Shown piece by piece: positions 30,263 through 40,437 of a stretch of 64,000 nt of DNA. The notes below the pieces were generated by a model that saw nothing but the letters and a program-made list of their open reading frames with translations, had not been told where the DNA came from and made no database searches. Every line of letters starts with the position of its first letter. Position 1 is the first letter of the stretch. Origin of the DNA: Pseudonocardiaceae bacterium (GTDB lineage Bacteria; Actinomycetota; Actinomycetes; Mycobacteriales; Pseudonocardiaceae). Location: positions 1 to 64,000 of the forward strand of contig WHSZ01000012.1 of NCBI GenBank assembly GCA_009379845.1. Direction: 5' to 3'. Made by a program: the position numbers and the translations under genes.

Positions 30263-31042
30263 TCAGCCGCCGACCGAGGTGTCGGCCATCATTCCGGGGT
30301 TGCCCGGACCGCATTCCGGTGAAACCACCAGCAGCCGAAATTGTCCGATGGCCTTACCGCCCGGCAGGATGATCAGCACGCCCTGCTTGCCGTCCAGCGT
30401 GACCTCTCGAACACCGATCGCATCGGTACCGGGGTCGACGCCGTTGGCCTGCAGGCAGGTCGCCAGCTTCCGCGGGTTGTCCAGCGGGCCGTAGTCCTTC
30501 GCGCCCATCGCGGCCGAGTACTGCTTGCCGAGCGATTCCCTGCTCAGCGCCATCGGACCGGTGTCATCCGGCGCGCCGTCCTGCTGGGTGGTCGGCGCGG
30601 CCACACCGTTGCCGACCGTGGTGTTGGTCGGGCCGACGGCGAGCGTCACCGCGACCGCTGCCGCGGCGGTGGCGAGAATCCCACCGCCCCAACCGGCGAG
30701 CCTGCGCTGCCGGCGATGGCGTGCCTCGGCGAGGCTTGCCACCGGTGCGTGCCGCGGGGTGGCCCCGGCTCGCTGCGCGGCCTCGTTGGCCAGCGCCGCG
30801 TCGATCCGCGCGGCCACGTCCGCCGGCATGGGCGGCGCTGGCGCGGCTGAGAAGTTGGACAGTTCGGCCTGGGTGGCGTCCAGCGCGTCAAGGACGGCGC
30901 GCGCCTCGGGGTCCGCGTTCGCCTGCGGCCACAATTCGGCCGCGACCTGCGGGTCGAGTACTCCGGCGTGCAGGTCGGCGAGCACGTCGACAGACCACGG
31001 CGGCCCTGCCAGCCCCCCGTGCCCCCGACTGGTGTCTGTCAT
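30263..31042 (-). CDS. rsmA: Anti-sigma-M factor, membrane protein
   Basis: Protein of 259 residues. Residues 1-95 are an acidic cytoplasmic anti-sigma region (VDVLADLHAGVLDPQVAAEL). One membrane helix (AGWGGGILATAAAAVAVTLAV, about residues 115-135) and an extracytoplasmic domain with Cys202 and Cys245 follow. The ATG overlaps the sigM stop by 4 nt, so it is co-translated with sigM, as is normal for sigma/anti-sigma pairs. The homologue is Rv3912, the anti-sigma factor of SigM. The two cysteines might form a disulfide outside the cell; this is an inference. Confidence 0.85.
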   Translation of the reverse strand: MTDTSRGHGGLAGPPWSVDVLADLHAGVLDPQVAAELWPQANADPEARAVLDALDATQAELSNFSAAPAPPMPADVAARIDAALANEAAQRAGATPRHAPVASLAEARHRRQRRLAGWGGGILATAAAAVAVTLAVGPTNTTVGNGVAAPTTQQDGAPDDTGPMALSRESLGKQYSAAMGAKDYGPLDNPRKLATCLQANGVDPGTDAIGVREVTLDGKQGVLIILPGGKAIGQFRLLVVSPECGPGNPGMMADTSVGG

Positions 31043-31674
31043 CGCCCCTCCCGGTGACGCTCGGCCGCACCCGTCACGTCTGGGTGTTCATCGCTTGCGT
31101 CAGGTGGGACGTTCGCATCTGCACTCGGGTTCCGCAGATGCCCCAGAAGTTTGGCCAGCTTGGCGCGACCTCGCGCACACCTGCTCTTAACCGTTCCTTC
31201 AGCTATACCCAGCATTTGTGCGGTCTCGGAGACCGAGTAGCCCTCCACATCGACGAGCACGATCGGCGCGCGCTGATCTTCCGGGAGCTCGGCCAGCGCG
31301 TCCTGCACCACCATCCGGGTCTCCCTGTCGGCCATGGTGTCCCGAGGTGTGCTCGGCTCGCCGGGCCCGGTCTCCGGTAACGGCACCGTCGGACGGGCCT
31401 GCCTGCGGCGTACTCGATCCAGGCACGCGTTCACCACGATGCGGTGCAGCCAGGTGGTGACCTGCGACTCGGCACGAAACGACGAGGCCGCCCGGAACGC
31501 CGAGATGAACGCCTCCTGCAACGCGTCGGCCGCCTCTTCCGGGTCACGCACGGTGCGTAGCGCGACCGCCCACATCCGGTCACGGTGCCGCAGCACCAGT
31601 TCACTGAACGCCCGCGGATCGCCCGCGGCGTGCGCCTGGAGGAGGTCGGAATCCGAGCTGGCGGCAGCGGTCAC
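31039..31674 (-). CDS. sigM: ECF RNA polymerase sigma factor SigM
   Basis: Protein of 211 residues. Region 2 contains LRHRDRMWAVALRTVRDPEEAADALQEAF (split here as RHRDRMWAVALRTV and DALQEAFISAFR) and region 4 contains LPEDQRAPIVLVDVEGYSVS and GIAEGTVKSRCARGRAKLA. Short acidic tail. It is the sigM of the trxBA-sigM-murJ block conserved with M. tuberculosis (Rv3911). On its minus strand, TACGCT lies 7 nt before the GTG start, so its mRNA may be leaderless. Anti-sigma RsmA is encoded immediately downstream. Confidence 0.93.
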   Translation of the reverse strand: MTAAASSDSDLLQAHAAGDPRAFSELVLRHRDRMWAVALRTVRDPEEAADALQEAFISAFRAASSFRAESQVTTWLHRIVVNACLDRVRRRQARPTVPLPETGPGEPSTPRDTMADRETRMVVQDALAELPEDQRAPIVLVDVEGYSVSETAQMLGIAEGTVKSRCARGRAKLAKLLGHLRNPSADANVPPDASDEHPDVTGAAERHREGR

Positions 31675-31765
31675 GCGCTGCAGCGTATCGGGATGTGACG
31701 GAAAGCCGGAAATGCGCCCACGCGTGCCGTCGGCGCGACCCGGAGGTGGCCGAGGAGGTGGCCGT

Positions 31766-33397
31766 CTAGCGGGCAGGGAAGAACGCCAGCTCGCCGAATT
31801 CGGACTGGTTCTCCGGATCGGAGCCGGCCAGCTTGGTGATCCACACGATCACGAACTGGCCGTTGGCCGGCTTGTTCAGCTTGATCTTGGTAACCCCCGC
31901 CTGCAGGGTGGCCTTCCCGACCAGCTGGGTCTGCCCGGGCTCGGCGTTCCCGGACGAGGCGGTGCGGACCTCAACCTCGGTGCCGGCACTCGGCGAGTCC
32001 ACGTTCACCTGCGCGAGGTTGATCGGTGCGCCGAAGCTCGCCTGCACCCCGACGCCGGGCTTCAAAGCCGGGAACGGCTGGTAGTACTCGTCGGTGCTCC
32101 AGGTCGTCCCGGGGTCACCGTCGATCGCCCTGTCGACCGTGGCCTCGCCGTCCGGGCTGCCAGCCACGTTGTACACGGACACCCCGTCCGGCCTGGCAGG
32201 GCCGGCGGGCTTCACCGGCTGCGGCTTGTTCGCCTGATCCTGCTTCTGCCCAGCGCTCGGTTGGCTGTTCGACGCCGGCGGAGGAGGACCACTGCTGGAC
32301 GTGTCCTCGGCGAAAAAGCTGATCAGCTGCATGCCGATCCAGGCGAGAATGCCGACGGTCAGCACGGTCAGCACCGTCACGCCAAGCGCAAGCTTGCGCC
32401 GCCGCGCCCGATCCCGCACCGGCTTGCGAGTGGTCCACACCGCGCCGTCGTCATCCTGGGTGCCAGGATCGTCCTGCTGCTGCTCGGTCGCCGCGATCCG
32501 GCGGGCCAGCTCGTTGCGGTCCGCGTTCTCCGCTACCCGCTCGAGCACCCGCAGGATGGCGGCCCCGGTGCGGATCCCGCTGACGCTTGTCTCCTCGAGG
32601 CTGCGCACCGCGACCGACGCGAGCTCGGTCGGCACCTCGGGTTCGAGTGTCCTCGGCGAGACCACCGTGCCGTTCGGGCTGGCCGGCGCCTGCGGCAGCG
32701 CCTGCGGTCCGCCCGGCAGCGGCCACCGCCCGGTGAGCAGCAGGTACAGCACCGCGCCGAGCCCCTTGACGTCTTCCCGGAGGGTGCCGTCCGGCAGCGG
32801 GCCGGGAAACGCCAGCCGGAGCTTTCCGTCCGGGGTCACGCGCAGCCGCTGCGGGTGATCGACGCCGAGCACGATCCCGTTGTGATGCGCCTGTTCGACC
32901 GCACCGGCGAGGGGTTGCAGCAACTTGGCCGCCATGCCGGGGGCGAGTGACCGCTGCCCGACGAGATCGACCAGGTCGGTGCCCTGCGTCCAATCCGCGA
33001 CCACGATGCCGAGCACGCCTTCGCTCGCGCTGATCCCGTTGCCGAGGCTGAGCACGTCCAGCACCTTGGCGGTGCCGGGGTGGGTGAACCGGGCGGCGTG
33101 CGCCGCGCGTTCCAGGGTGCGGCGGGCCAGCCGCGCGCCCTCCGCGTCCGAGGCATCACCGACCAAAACGGTGAGCGCCACGTCCCTGCGTAGCTGTCCG
33201 TCCCGCGCCCGCCAGAGGTGCGCACCGCCGCGAGAGTCCTCGCCGAACTGGGCGAGCAGCCGGTACCGGCCGTCGCCAACCACGCCGCCGGGCAGCAACG
33301 ATCCCCCGCGCGCCCGGACACCGGAATCTCCCGGCGTGCCGACCGCGTAGGAATTCGTCCCGCCGCTGGTCGAGTACTCCGTTCGCCTCGTATTCAC
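31766..33397 (-). CDS. Membrane pseudokinase (MurJ-associated)
   Basis: Protein of 543 residues from the GTG at 33397 (purine-rich GGAGAG upstream). Residues about 40-300 have the shape of a Ser/Thr kinase domain, but the catalytic loop HRD is replaced (IVLGVDHPQRLRV) and the DFG position reads AFP. It should therefore bind but not phosphorylate. One membrane helix (LALGVTVLTVLTVGILAWIG, about residue 340) and an extracytoplasmic domain with GDPGTTWSTDEYYQPFP, a discoidin-like carbohydrate-binding pattern, follow. In M. tuberculosis the same two modules are fused to the C-terminus of MviN/MurJ, where the pseudokinase binds the FHA protein FhaA. Here the module is a separate gene just downstream of murJ. 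Confidence 0.88.
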   Translation of the reverse strand: MNTRRTEYSTSGGTNSYAVGTPGDSGVRARGGSLLPGGVVGDGRYRLLAQFGEDSRGGAHLWRARDGQLRRDVALTVLVGDASDAEGARLARRTLERAAHAARFTHPGTAKVLDVLSLGNGISASEGVLGIVVADWTQGTDLVDLVGQRSLAPGMAAKLLQPLAGAVEQAHHNGIVLGVDHPQRLRVTPDGKLRLAFPGPLPDGTLREDVKGLGAVLYLLLTGRWPLPGGPQALPQAPASPNGTVVSPRTLEPEVPTELASVAVRSLEETSVSGIRTGAAILRVLERVAENADRNELARRIAATEQQQDDPGTQDDDGAVWTTRKPVRDRARRRKLALGVTVLTVLTVGILAWIGMQLISFFAEDTSSSGPPPPASNSQPSAGQKQDQANKPQPVKPAGPARPDGVSVYNVAGSPDGEATVDRAIDGDPGTTWSTDEYYQPFPALKPGVGVQASFGAPINLAQVNVDSPSAGTEVEVRTASSGNAEPGQTQLVGKATLQAGVTKIKLNKPANGQFVIVWITKLAGSDPENQSEFGELAFFPAR

Positions 33398-33485
33398 CGC
33401 ACTCTCCGCCTCCCCGCGCGCCCCGACGCGCAGGTTCCGTCTCGTCGAGGGTACGTGAAACCGGCTCGAACTCGTGACCTCCGAT

Positions 33486-36023
33486 TCAACGACGTCGGAC
33501 CAGTCGGGTGATTCGTGAAGTGGCTGGCTTGACCTCCTCCACGCCGAACAACGAGAGCAGCCAGAAGGCCGCACCCGCGGTCACGACGCCTTCCACGATC
33601 AGGGACAGCCACGCGTTTCCGACCCCGCCGAGGTCCGGCAGCACCATGGACAGCAGCCAGGACACGATCAGCGCGAGCACCACGGCGATCCCGCTGGCCA
33701 GCAGGCTCAGCCAGATCACCCGAAGTACCCGCCCGCCCTGCAGCCTGCCGAGCCGTACCCACAGCCACACCTGGCCGAGCACCGCGCCGACGAAGAACCC
33801 GAGCGAGTTCACCCACATCACGCCGATCACGACGTGTTCCGGGGCAAGCAGGCTGGTGCACATGTACAGCAGTGGGATCTTCACCCCGGTCATCAGGATC
33901 ATGATCAGCGTTGGGGCGCGGGCGTCCTTCATCGCGTAGAACACCCGCAGCTGCAACATGGTCAACGCGTACGGCAGCAATCCGAACGCGGAGATGGCCA
34001 GCGCGTCGCCGAGCCGGCCGGCCTGCGCTGGGGTGGCCTGACCGAACGAGAACAGCGCCATGCCGACCGCGCTGCCGGCGACCGTGAGCATCGCCGAGAT
34101 CGGGATCAGCATCACCGACGACAGCCGGCTCGCATAGGAGAACTCGCTGATCAGCTTGCGACGCTTGCGGTCCGCGGCCGCTCTGGACAACCGCGGCATG
34201 ATCGCGGTCAGCAGGGAAACCCCGAGCACGCCGTACGGCAACTGGAACAGCAGCCAGACGAGCGCGTAGATGGATGGGCCGCCCTCCGAAGTGGACAGCA
34301 CCCGCGTGGTGATCACCATGCCGACCTGGCTGATCCCCACATAGCCGAGGATCCACAGGGCCAGCCCTCCGAACTCCTTCATCCGTGAATCGATGCCCCA
34401 GTTCCACTGGAACCGGAAGCCGAGCCGCTTCACAGCGGGAACCAGGATCACCGCCTGGGTGACGATGCCCAGCGTGACGCCGATGCCGAGCACCAGCAGC
34501 TTGGCCTGGCCCATCTGCACCGGGTTCAACGAGATGTCACCCGGCATGATCGCGTATATCCCGATGGTCAGAATCACCACGAGGTTGTTCAGTACCGGAG
34601 CCCATGCCGGCGGACCGAACACGTGGTTGGCGTTCAGGATCGCCGCGAGCAGCGCGAACATGCCGTAGAACAGGATCTCCGGCAGCAGCAGGTAGGCGAA
34701 CGCGGTGGCCAGCTCCGGGTTGGCCTGCTCGGAGCTGGTGTCCATGAACACGCCGGTGAGCAGCGGGGCGCAGACGACCGCGAGCACCGTGCCGGCAGCC
34801 ACCACGCTCAGCCCGACGGTGAGCAGCCGCTGGGTGTAGGCCTGCCCGCCGTCCTCGTCGTCCTGCGCCCGGACGAGCAGCGGGACGAACACGCTGGTCA
34901 GCACGCTACCGAGGAGCAGCTCGTAGATGATCGTCGGCAGCGTGTTGGCCACCGTGAACGAGTCGTTGATGACGCCGAGTCCGACGACCCAGGCGAGCAT
35001 CGCCTTCCACACGAAACCGCTGATCCGGCTTGCCAGCGTGGCTACCGCGATCGTGCCGGTCGATTTGGCCAGCGACGGCGCCTGCTCGACCCGCTTTGGC
35101 CGAGCCTGGGTCCGTACGGTGCGCTCGGACCGATCCGGCCCCCGGCGGCGCTGGGTCGCCCGTGCCTGTTCCGGTGCCGGCCGGCGCTGTGTGGTCCGAT
35201 CGGCCGGCGGGCGCTGCCCCCGACCGGGGGGTGGCTGGCCCTGCTGGCCTGGTTGACCCTGGCGCGGTGGCTGGCCACGCTCGCCGGGCGCACCGCGCGG
35301 CGGTGGCTGGCCACGACCCGGCTGCTCCCGCCCGGGCTGCTCCCGCCCGGGTTGTTCGCGGCCGGGTTGCGGGACGCGCCTGGCCGGATGGTCCGGTCCG
35401 GCCGGCTGGTCGGGCCGGGGCGGTTGGCCACGGGTGGGCGCCTCGCCACGCCGGGGTGCGTCTTCCCGACCCGGCGGCTGCGGGGGCCGGCGAGGTGGCT
35501 GTCCGTGCCCTGGCGGCGGCTGTCCCGATGGGGGTTGCCCCGATGGTTGTCCCGGCGGCGGTTGCGCGGGCGGCTGGCCTTGCCAGGGCGGGGGCCGCCG
35601 CGGTGGCTGCTGTCCCGGTGGTGCCTGTGGTGGTGGCTGCTGCCTGGGGGGCGGTTGCCCTTGTCGAGGGGGCCGGCGGGGCGGTTGTCCCTGCCCAGGG
35701 GGCGGCGGCCCCTGCCCCGGAGCCTGTTCCTGGCCACGAGACTGCCCCTGGCTCGGCGACTGCCCCTGGCCGGGTGGCGGTGGTACCGGTGGGCGTGGTG
35801 GACGTCCCTGCCCTGGAGGTGGCGGCGGTCGGCCGGACGGTGGCGCACGACGGTCCGATGGCTCTTGCCCGTTGGGTGGCTCGCCGTTTACGGAGGGTGA
35901 CTCACCTTGGCCAGGCGCTGGCCACTCCGGGCGAGCCGAGGACTCGTCAGGGCGTGGTGGTGCGCTCGGTTCGCGGTCGGGCGGGTGCGCCCTGCCGGTC
36001 CCCGGTCTGTCCGGTGTGCTCAA
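33486..36023 (-). CDS. murJ: Lipid II flippase MurJ with long Pro/Gln/Arg-rich N-terminus
   Basis: Protein of 845 residues with a TTG start at 36023, coupled by a 4-nt overlap (TTGA) to the gene upstream. About 310 N-terminal residues are disordered and made of GQG, PPP, and REQPG repeats (35326-35371 encodes tandem copies of REQPG). The membrane part begins with SLAKSTGTIAVATLASRISG and has 14 expected helices, including the conserved arginine segment GFVWKAMLAWVVG. MurJ moves lipid II across the membrane for cell wall synthesis. The C-terminal cytoplasmic pseudokinase of mycobacterial MviN is absent because it is encoded by the next gene. The long N-terminal tail may recruit cytoplasmic partners. 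Confidence 0.93.
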   Translation of the reverse strand: MSTPDRPGTGRAHPPDREPSAPPRPDESSARPEWPAPGQGESPSVNGEPPNGQEPSDRRAPPSGRPPPPPGQGRPPRPPVPPPPGQGQSPSQGQSRGQEQAPGQGPPPPGQGQPPRRPPRQGQPPPRQQPPPQAPPGQQPPRRPPPWQGQPPAQPPPGQPSGQPPSGQPPPGHGQPPRRPPQPPGREDAPRRGEAPTRGQPPRPDQPAGPDHPARRVPQPGREQPGREQPGREQPGRGQPPPRGAPGERGQPPRQGQPGQQGQPPPGRGQRPPADRTTQRRPAPEQARATQRRRGPDRSERTVRTQARPKRVEQAPSLAKSTGTIAVATLASRISGFVWKAMLAWVVGLGVINDSFTVANTLPTIIYELLLGSVLTSVFVPLLVRAQDDEDGGQAYTQRLLTVGLSVVAAGTVLAVVCAPLLTGVFMDTSSEQANPELATAFAYLLLPEILFYGMFALLAAILNANHVFGPPAWAPVLNNLVVILTIGIYAIMPGDISLNPVQMGQAKLLVLGIGVTLGIVTQAVILVPAVKRLGFRFQWNWGIDSRMKEFGGLALWILGYVGISQVGMVITTRVLSTSEGGPSIYALVWLLFQLPYGVLGVSLLTAIMPRLSRAAADRKRRKLISEFSYASRLSSVMLIPISAMLTVAGSAVGMALFSFGQATPAQAGRLGDALAISAFGLLPYALTMLQLRVFYAMKDARAPTLIMILMTGVKIPLLYMCTSLLAPEHVVIGVMWVNSLGFFVGAVLGQVWLWVRLGRLQGGRVLRVIWLSLLASGIAVVLALIVSWLLSMVLPDLGGVGNAWLSLIVEGVVTAGAAFWLLSLFGVEEVKPATSRITRLVRRR

Positions 36024-38242
36024 CGCTGCGGTCGCTCCTGCTGGCCATCGTTCGGGCGGTCACTCCTCATCCTGCGGTAGATCCGCAACCCGACTAGCAG
36101 TATCAACGCTGCGCCTGCGGTTCCGGTAACCACAAGCATGATCCCGCCGTACTGGCTCGAGGCCAACTCGAAGCGCGCGGATGGACCAAGCTGTCCACCA
36201 CTCGGGGTAGTCAACGCGACGTCCGCGCTGAACTGCCCCGAGCGGGAGACCTGCGCCGGAAACAGCCGGGATACCGCCCCGTTCGCGGGGATACGCTGCA
36301 ATTTGATCGGTGCCGGTTTCAACCCCGGCACGTCCGAGAACTTGACGCGTACCGCGATCGCCACCGGCAGCGAATTGTTGATCGACACCGGTAGCGGGCT
36401 GTCTCCGGACGCGAGAGAAATCTGGTCGGGAGTGGTGACTGTCACCCGATGGCTGAGCTCGTTCAGTTCCGCCCGCGCGATCTGGACCGCTTGCTCGGCC
36501 CGCCCACCCCGCTGCCGCCACACCGTTGACGACGACCGCAGCACCGCGTAGTAGACCGGGTGGACCACGCGGGACGGCGTGACCTGCGCGGTCGCGTCCA
36601 CCAGCAGCGCGTCCTGCAGGTCACGCGCGCGCCCGGCGATCCCGTACGCCTTGCTGATCGCCGCGCCTGGCACCTGCGCCGCGATGTCCTCGGCGGTGTA
36701 ATCAAGCGTGGTGCTGCCGTGCTCCGGCGCGGACATCAACTCCTGCAGCCCGACTGGGTTGACCAGCCCCCGGTCCGCGTACTCCGACATGGTGCGCAGC
36801 AACGCGCGCAGCTCCTGATCGGAGGCGTCCCAGCGGCGCGGCGGCGTGATCAACACCGGCGTGCCCTGGTCCTCGTCGGTGAACGCGGCGCGGAAAGCCA
36901 GGGTGGCCAGCCCGCTCTGAGTGGACAGCGAGCGCGCGCTGGCCCGTGCCGTGGTACCGGCCGCCGGCGCGGACGGGCGGGTGAGCGCGTTGGAGACCAG
37001 AGCGTCGAACGGCAGCGCGGTCACGCCTTCACCGGTAGGGCCGCGCACGCCGTCCAGCGACATCGGCGCGGTCTCCCTGTTCGGATCCACCTCCCTCAGC
37101 CGCGCCGGGTCCACCACGAGCTTGTTGATGCCGAGCTGGGCGAGCTCGCGCACGGTGCGCGGGTCGAGCGTGCCGCCGTCCGGCCAGGTCACCCCGCCGA
37201 GCGGCTGCACCGGCGCGAGGATGTCGGAGACCACCTGGTCACCGCCGAGCGCGAACTTCGCGAGCCCGCTCATCCCGGTGCGGTCCGGATTCAGCGCGGA
37301 CAGCGCGGGCAGGTCGGCGTCCGCGTAGGGCAGCGAGATCACGCAGCGCCCGTCGGTGAGCTGGCGAAGCGCATCCAGCCAGCGCTTGGCGGCCTCGGAG
37401 CCCTTGCCGGCGACCGTCCCGCCCGGCACTCGCACCCGGTAGCCACCGGTCATCGAGTCCACCGTGGTCAGCAGGTCCGGGTCGAGCGCGAAACACATCG
37501 CGCCGGCGATCCTGCCCTCGCTCGCCTCCGTACGCGCGGCGTCGACCAGTGCGTGCAACCGCCCACCCGGCCCGAGCGAATCGGCGAGCTGGTCGTCGCC
37601 GAGCACCATCGGCCGGTCGACCGCGTTGCTGATCACCCGCGGCTGGGTGTCCATGATCGGCCACATCATGGTGGTTGGCACCGGGGTTGCCGGCGTGGCC
37701 CCGCCCGGGTCGCCACCGGGCGGGGCGAGCACCGGAAGCAGCGTGTTCAGCGCGGCCAGCCGGGCGTCGCCGCTGTCCTCGGGGCGCCCGTTGACGTTGA
37801 TCAGCAGCGGATAGACGCCCGGCTCGGTGATGTTCAGCGCCTCCGGCCCGAGCGGCACGCGTAGCTCTAGCCGGGCGCTCTGGCCGGGTCGCAGCGTGCG
37901 GGTGACGGGTTCGAACGGCGATCGCGCCGCGTCCGCGGGCGGCGCCTCGGCCAGCGCGTCGCGTAGCTCGGTCTCGGAGTTCTGCCGCTGGCCGAGCTGT
38001 ACCCGCGCGTCCACGTTGTCGATCCGCCGGTTGCTCGTGTTGGTCACCATGGCGCGCACGGTCAGCGTGTGCTGCTTTCCCGGCACCATCCGGGGAGTGA
38101 GTTCCTCGACGTCCAGGCGCAGCTGGCTGTCCGTCCCCGAGAGGGGCTGGGCGCTCGCGGACGCGCCGGGAAACAGCGCGAGGCCGCCGAGCAATGCCAG
38201 CGCGAGCAGCGCCGAGTACGCGCGTTTCACGAGCGGCGTCAA
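36020..38242 (-). CDS. DUF6049 family secreted/membrane protein
   Basis: Protein of 740 residues with a TTG start (AGGGGA about 7 nt upstream) overlapping the Nudix stop by 4 nt. A signal peptide ([23 protein letters not shown]) precedes a large extracytoplasmic region beginning with an Ig-like beta domain ([20 protein letters not shown]). A C-terminal membrane helix ([20 protein letters not shown]) and a short basic tail anchor it. The orthologue is Rv3909, always next to murJ and the Nudix gene. The function is unknown; the position suggests a role beside MurJ in envelope assembly. Confidence 0.85.
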   Translation of the reverse strand: MTPLVKRAYSALLALALLGGLALFPGASASAQPLSGTDSQLRLDVEELTPRMVPGKQHTLTVRAMVTNTSNRRIDNVDARVQLGQRQNSETELRDALAEAPPADAARSPFEPVTRTLRPGQSARLELRVPLGPEALNITEPGVYPLLINVNGRPEDSGDARLAALNTLLPVLAPPGGDPGGATPATPVPTTMMWPIMDTQPRVISNAVDRPMVLGDDQLADSLGPGGRLHALVDAARTEASEGRIAGAMCFALDPDLLTTVDSMTGGYRVRVPGGTVAGKGSEAAKRWLDALRQLTDGRCVISLPYADADLPALSALNPDRTGMSGLAKFALGGDQVVSDILAPVQPLGGVTWPDGGTLDPRTVRELAQLGINKLVVDPARLREVDPNRETAPMSLDGVRGPTGEGVTALPFDALVSNALTRPSAPAAGTTARASARSLSTQSGLATLAFRAAFTDEDQGTPVLITPPRRWDASDQELRALLRTMSEYADRGLVNPVGLQELMSAPEHGSTTLDYTAEDIAAQVPGAAISKAYGIAGRARDLQDALLVDATAQVTPSRVVHPVYYAVLRSSSTVWRQRGGRAEQAVQIARAELNELSHRVTVTTPDQISLASGDSPLPVSINNSLPVAIAVRVKFSDVPGLKPAPIKLQRIPANGAVSRLFPAQVSRSGQFSADVALTTPSGGQLGPSARFELASSQYGGIMLVVTGTAGAALILLVGLRIYRRMRSDRPNDGQQERPQR

Positions 38243-38820
38243 GACAGATCCCCTGCGTTCTCCCGCTGGTGGGTGGTGGGCGTTGATCGATCCGGCCTCA
38301 GATTGTCCGCCTCGCCGTTGAGCAGCTCTTGGGCCCTCCTCGCCAGCCGCCGCTCGTCGGCGTAAGCCAACCGGGACTCCAGGTCGGCGAGTGGCACCCA
38401 GGCTACTTCGGTGACTTCCACGTCCTCATCGGAGAGTTCCCCCGACGTGGCGCGCATCAGGAAATGGTGCACGGTCTTGTGCACTCGGCGTTTCTCGGCG
38501 ACGAACCAGTAGTCGATGGTGCCGAGCGGATGCATGGCCCGACCGTGGATACCGGTTTCCTCGGCCACCTCGCGCACCGCGGTCTGCTCCGGAGTCTCGC
38601 CCGACTCGATGTGTCCCTTCGGCAGCGACCACAGCAACCGCCCTTTGCGATCCAGCCGACCGATCAGCACGACGTTCTTGCCGCTGCCGTCCAGCATCAG
38701 ACCGCCGGCCGAGGTTTCGTCCACGGTCTTCAGCCGACGCCCACGCCGCCGCCGGGAGCGCCCACCCGATGACCGCCGTTCCGGCTTCGAGTCGCCGGAA
38801 CGACCGGCAGACGGGGGCAT
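38239..38820 (-). CDS. Nudix hydrolase (MutT4-like)
   Basis: Protein of 193 residues. The first ~30 are basic and disordered ([11 protein letters not shown]). The Nudix box is intact from G to the EEt[21 protein letters not shown], then TGI. The homologue is Rv3908 (mutT4). It likely hydrolyses a nucleoside diphosphate-linked compound; the real substrate is unknown. It begins a four-gene overlapping series Nudix-DUF6049-murJ-pseudokinase and is divergent from the CCA enzyme. Confidence 0.88.
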   Translation of the reverse strand: MPPSAGRSGDSKPERRSSGGRSRRRRGRRLKTVDETSAGGLMLDGSGKNVVLIGRLDRKGRLLWSLPKGHIESGETPEQTAVREVAEETGIHGRAMHPLGTIDYWFVAEKRRVHKTVHHFLMRATSGELSDEDVEVTEVAWVPLADLESRLAYADERRLARRAQELLNGEADNLRPDRSTPTTHQRENAGDLS

Positions 38821-39001
38821 CAGAGCACCCGACTAACCGGCCGGGTGGGTCTTGCCACGTCCTGCTGCATCCACCCGTCCTTGCCGCTCGTGCGCCCCAG
38901 TTGTGTCTCTAGCGGTCGATCGTAATGCGGATGCGGGGGTGACCGCGCTGAGTTGACTCCGGCCACCGTCCGTTCACGGCTGCCCGATACGCTGGATCGC
39001 C

Positions 39002-40432
39002 GTGTCTTCTCTGGTCGCCAAGCAAAATGTGGTCGTGGAGTTGCTCCGTATTTCCCCGGTAGCCGATGATCTCGCCGCGCGGTTCACCGCGGCGGGGCAT
39101 TCGCTGTACCTGGTGGGTGGCAGCGTCCGGGACGCGCTGCTCGGCAGGCTCGGCGGCGACCTGGACTTCACCACGGACGCCCGGCCGGAGCGGATACTCG
39201 AACTGCTTCGCGACTGGGGCGACGCGGTCTGGGACACCGGCATCGAGTTCGGCACCGTCGGGGCCGCGCGGGACGGCGTGCAGGTGGAGATCACCACGTT
39301 CCGGGCGGATGCCTACGACCGGGTGAGCCGCAACCCCGAGGTGCGGTTCGGCGATTCCATCGAGGGTGATCTGGTGCGCAGGGACTTCACAGCCAACGCG
39401 ATGGCCATCGATTTGTCGACAAAGAAACTTGTTGATCCACACGGCGGGATGGAGGCGGTGCGGAACCGGGAGCTGGACACCCCCGCCACCCCCGAGGAGT
39501 CTTTCGCTGACGACCCGCTGCGGATGCTGCGGGCCGCCCGGTTCGCGGCTCAGCTGGACTTCCGGCCCACCCCGCGAGTGGTGCAGGCGATGACCGCGAT
39601 GGCCGCCGAGTTGGGCCGGATCACGCCGGAGCGGTTGCAGGCCGAGCTGTCCAAGCTGATCACCGGCACGCGACCGAGACAGGGTATCGAGCTGCTGGTG
39701 CACACCGGGCTTGCCGAGCACTTCCTGCCGGAGGTGCCGGGCATGTCGCTGGCGATCGACGAGCACCACCAGCACAAGGACGTCTACCAGCACTCGCTGA
39801 CCGTGCTCGATCAGGCGATCGACCTCGAGGACTCCGGGCCGGATCTGGTGTTGCGGCTGGCCGCGCTGCTGCACGACATCGGCAAGCCGGCGACCCGCCG
39901 GTTCGAGCCGGGCGGCGGGGTGAGCTTCCATCACCACGAGGTGGTCGGCGCCAAGATGGCCCGCAAGCGCTTGCGGGCGCTGCGCTATTCCAAGGAGGTC
40001 GTCGAGGACGTGGCACAGCTGGTGTTCCTGCACCTGCGGTTCCACGGCTACGGCCGGGGTGAGTGGACCGACTCCGCGGTGCGCAGGTACGTGACCGATG
40101 CGGGGCACCTGCTGTCCCGGCTGCACAAGCTGGTGCGTGCCGACTGCACCACCCGCAACAAACGCAAGGCGGTGGCGTTGCGGCGTGCCTACGACGACCT
40201 CGAGGAGCGGATCGCCAGGATCCAGGCCGAGGAGGACCTCGCGCGGGTACGGCCGGATCTGGACGGCAACGAAATCATGGAGCTACTCGGCGTGCCGCCA
40301 GGCCCGATCGTCGGCAAGGCGTGGAAATACCTGAAGGAGCTCCGCATGGAACGCGGCCCGCTGCCCCACGACGAGGCGATTGCCGCGCTGCTTACCTGGG
40401 CCCGCGAGCAGGGCATCACCCCGCCCTCCTAA
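39002..40432 (+). CDS. pcnA: CCA-adding enzyme / tRNA nucleotidyltransferase
   Basis: Protein of 476 residues, GTG start. The catalytic head shows LVGGSVRDALLGRLGGDLDF with its metal-binding D-x-D, then ADAYDRVSRNPEVRFGDSIE and DLVRRDFTANAMA. An HD phosphohydrolase domain (LLHDIGKPATRRF, HHHEVVGAKMARKR) occupies about 260-390. It adds or repairs the CCA end of tRNAs. TACGCT sits 8 nt before the GTG, so the message is probably leaderless or nearly so. Annotated as pcnA in M. tuberculosis (Rv3907c). Confidence 0.93.
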   Translation: MSSLVAKQNVVVELLRISPVADDLAARFTAAGHSLYLVGGSVRDALLGRLGGDLDFTTDARPERILELLRDWGDAVWDTGIEFGTVGAARDGVQVEITTFRADAYDRVSRNPEVRFGDSIEGDLVRRDFTANAMAIDLSTKKLVDPHGGMEAVRNRELDTPATPEESFADDPLRMLRAARFAAQLDFRPTPRVVQAMTAMAAELGRITPERLQAELSKLITGTRPRQGIELLVHTGLAEHFLPEVPGMSLAIDEHHQHKDVYQHSLTVLDQAIDLEDSGPDLVLRLAALLHDIGKPATRRFEPGGGVSFHHHEVVGAKMARKRLRALRYSKEVVEDVAQLVFLHLRFHGYGRGEWTDSAVRRYVTDAGHLLSRLHKLVRADCTTRNKRKAVALRRAYDDLEERIARIQAEEDLARVRPDLDGNEIMELLGVPPGPIVGKAWKYLKELRMERGPLPHDEAIAALLTWAREQGITPPS

Positions 40433-40437
40433 CCGGC

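Noticed and set aside
34623-36129. Long plus-strand open frames opposite the murJ N-terminus (many Gly/Cys or Arg/Leu residues)
   Set aside because: They are antisense shadows of the GC-rich repeat coding for the MurJ tail; composition is unlike a protein and there is no ribosome site.
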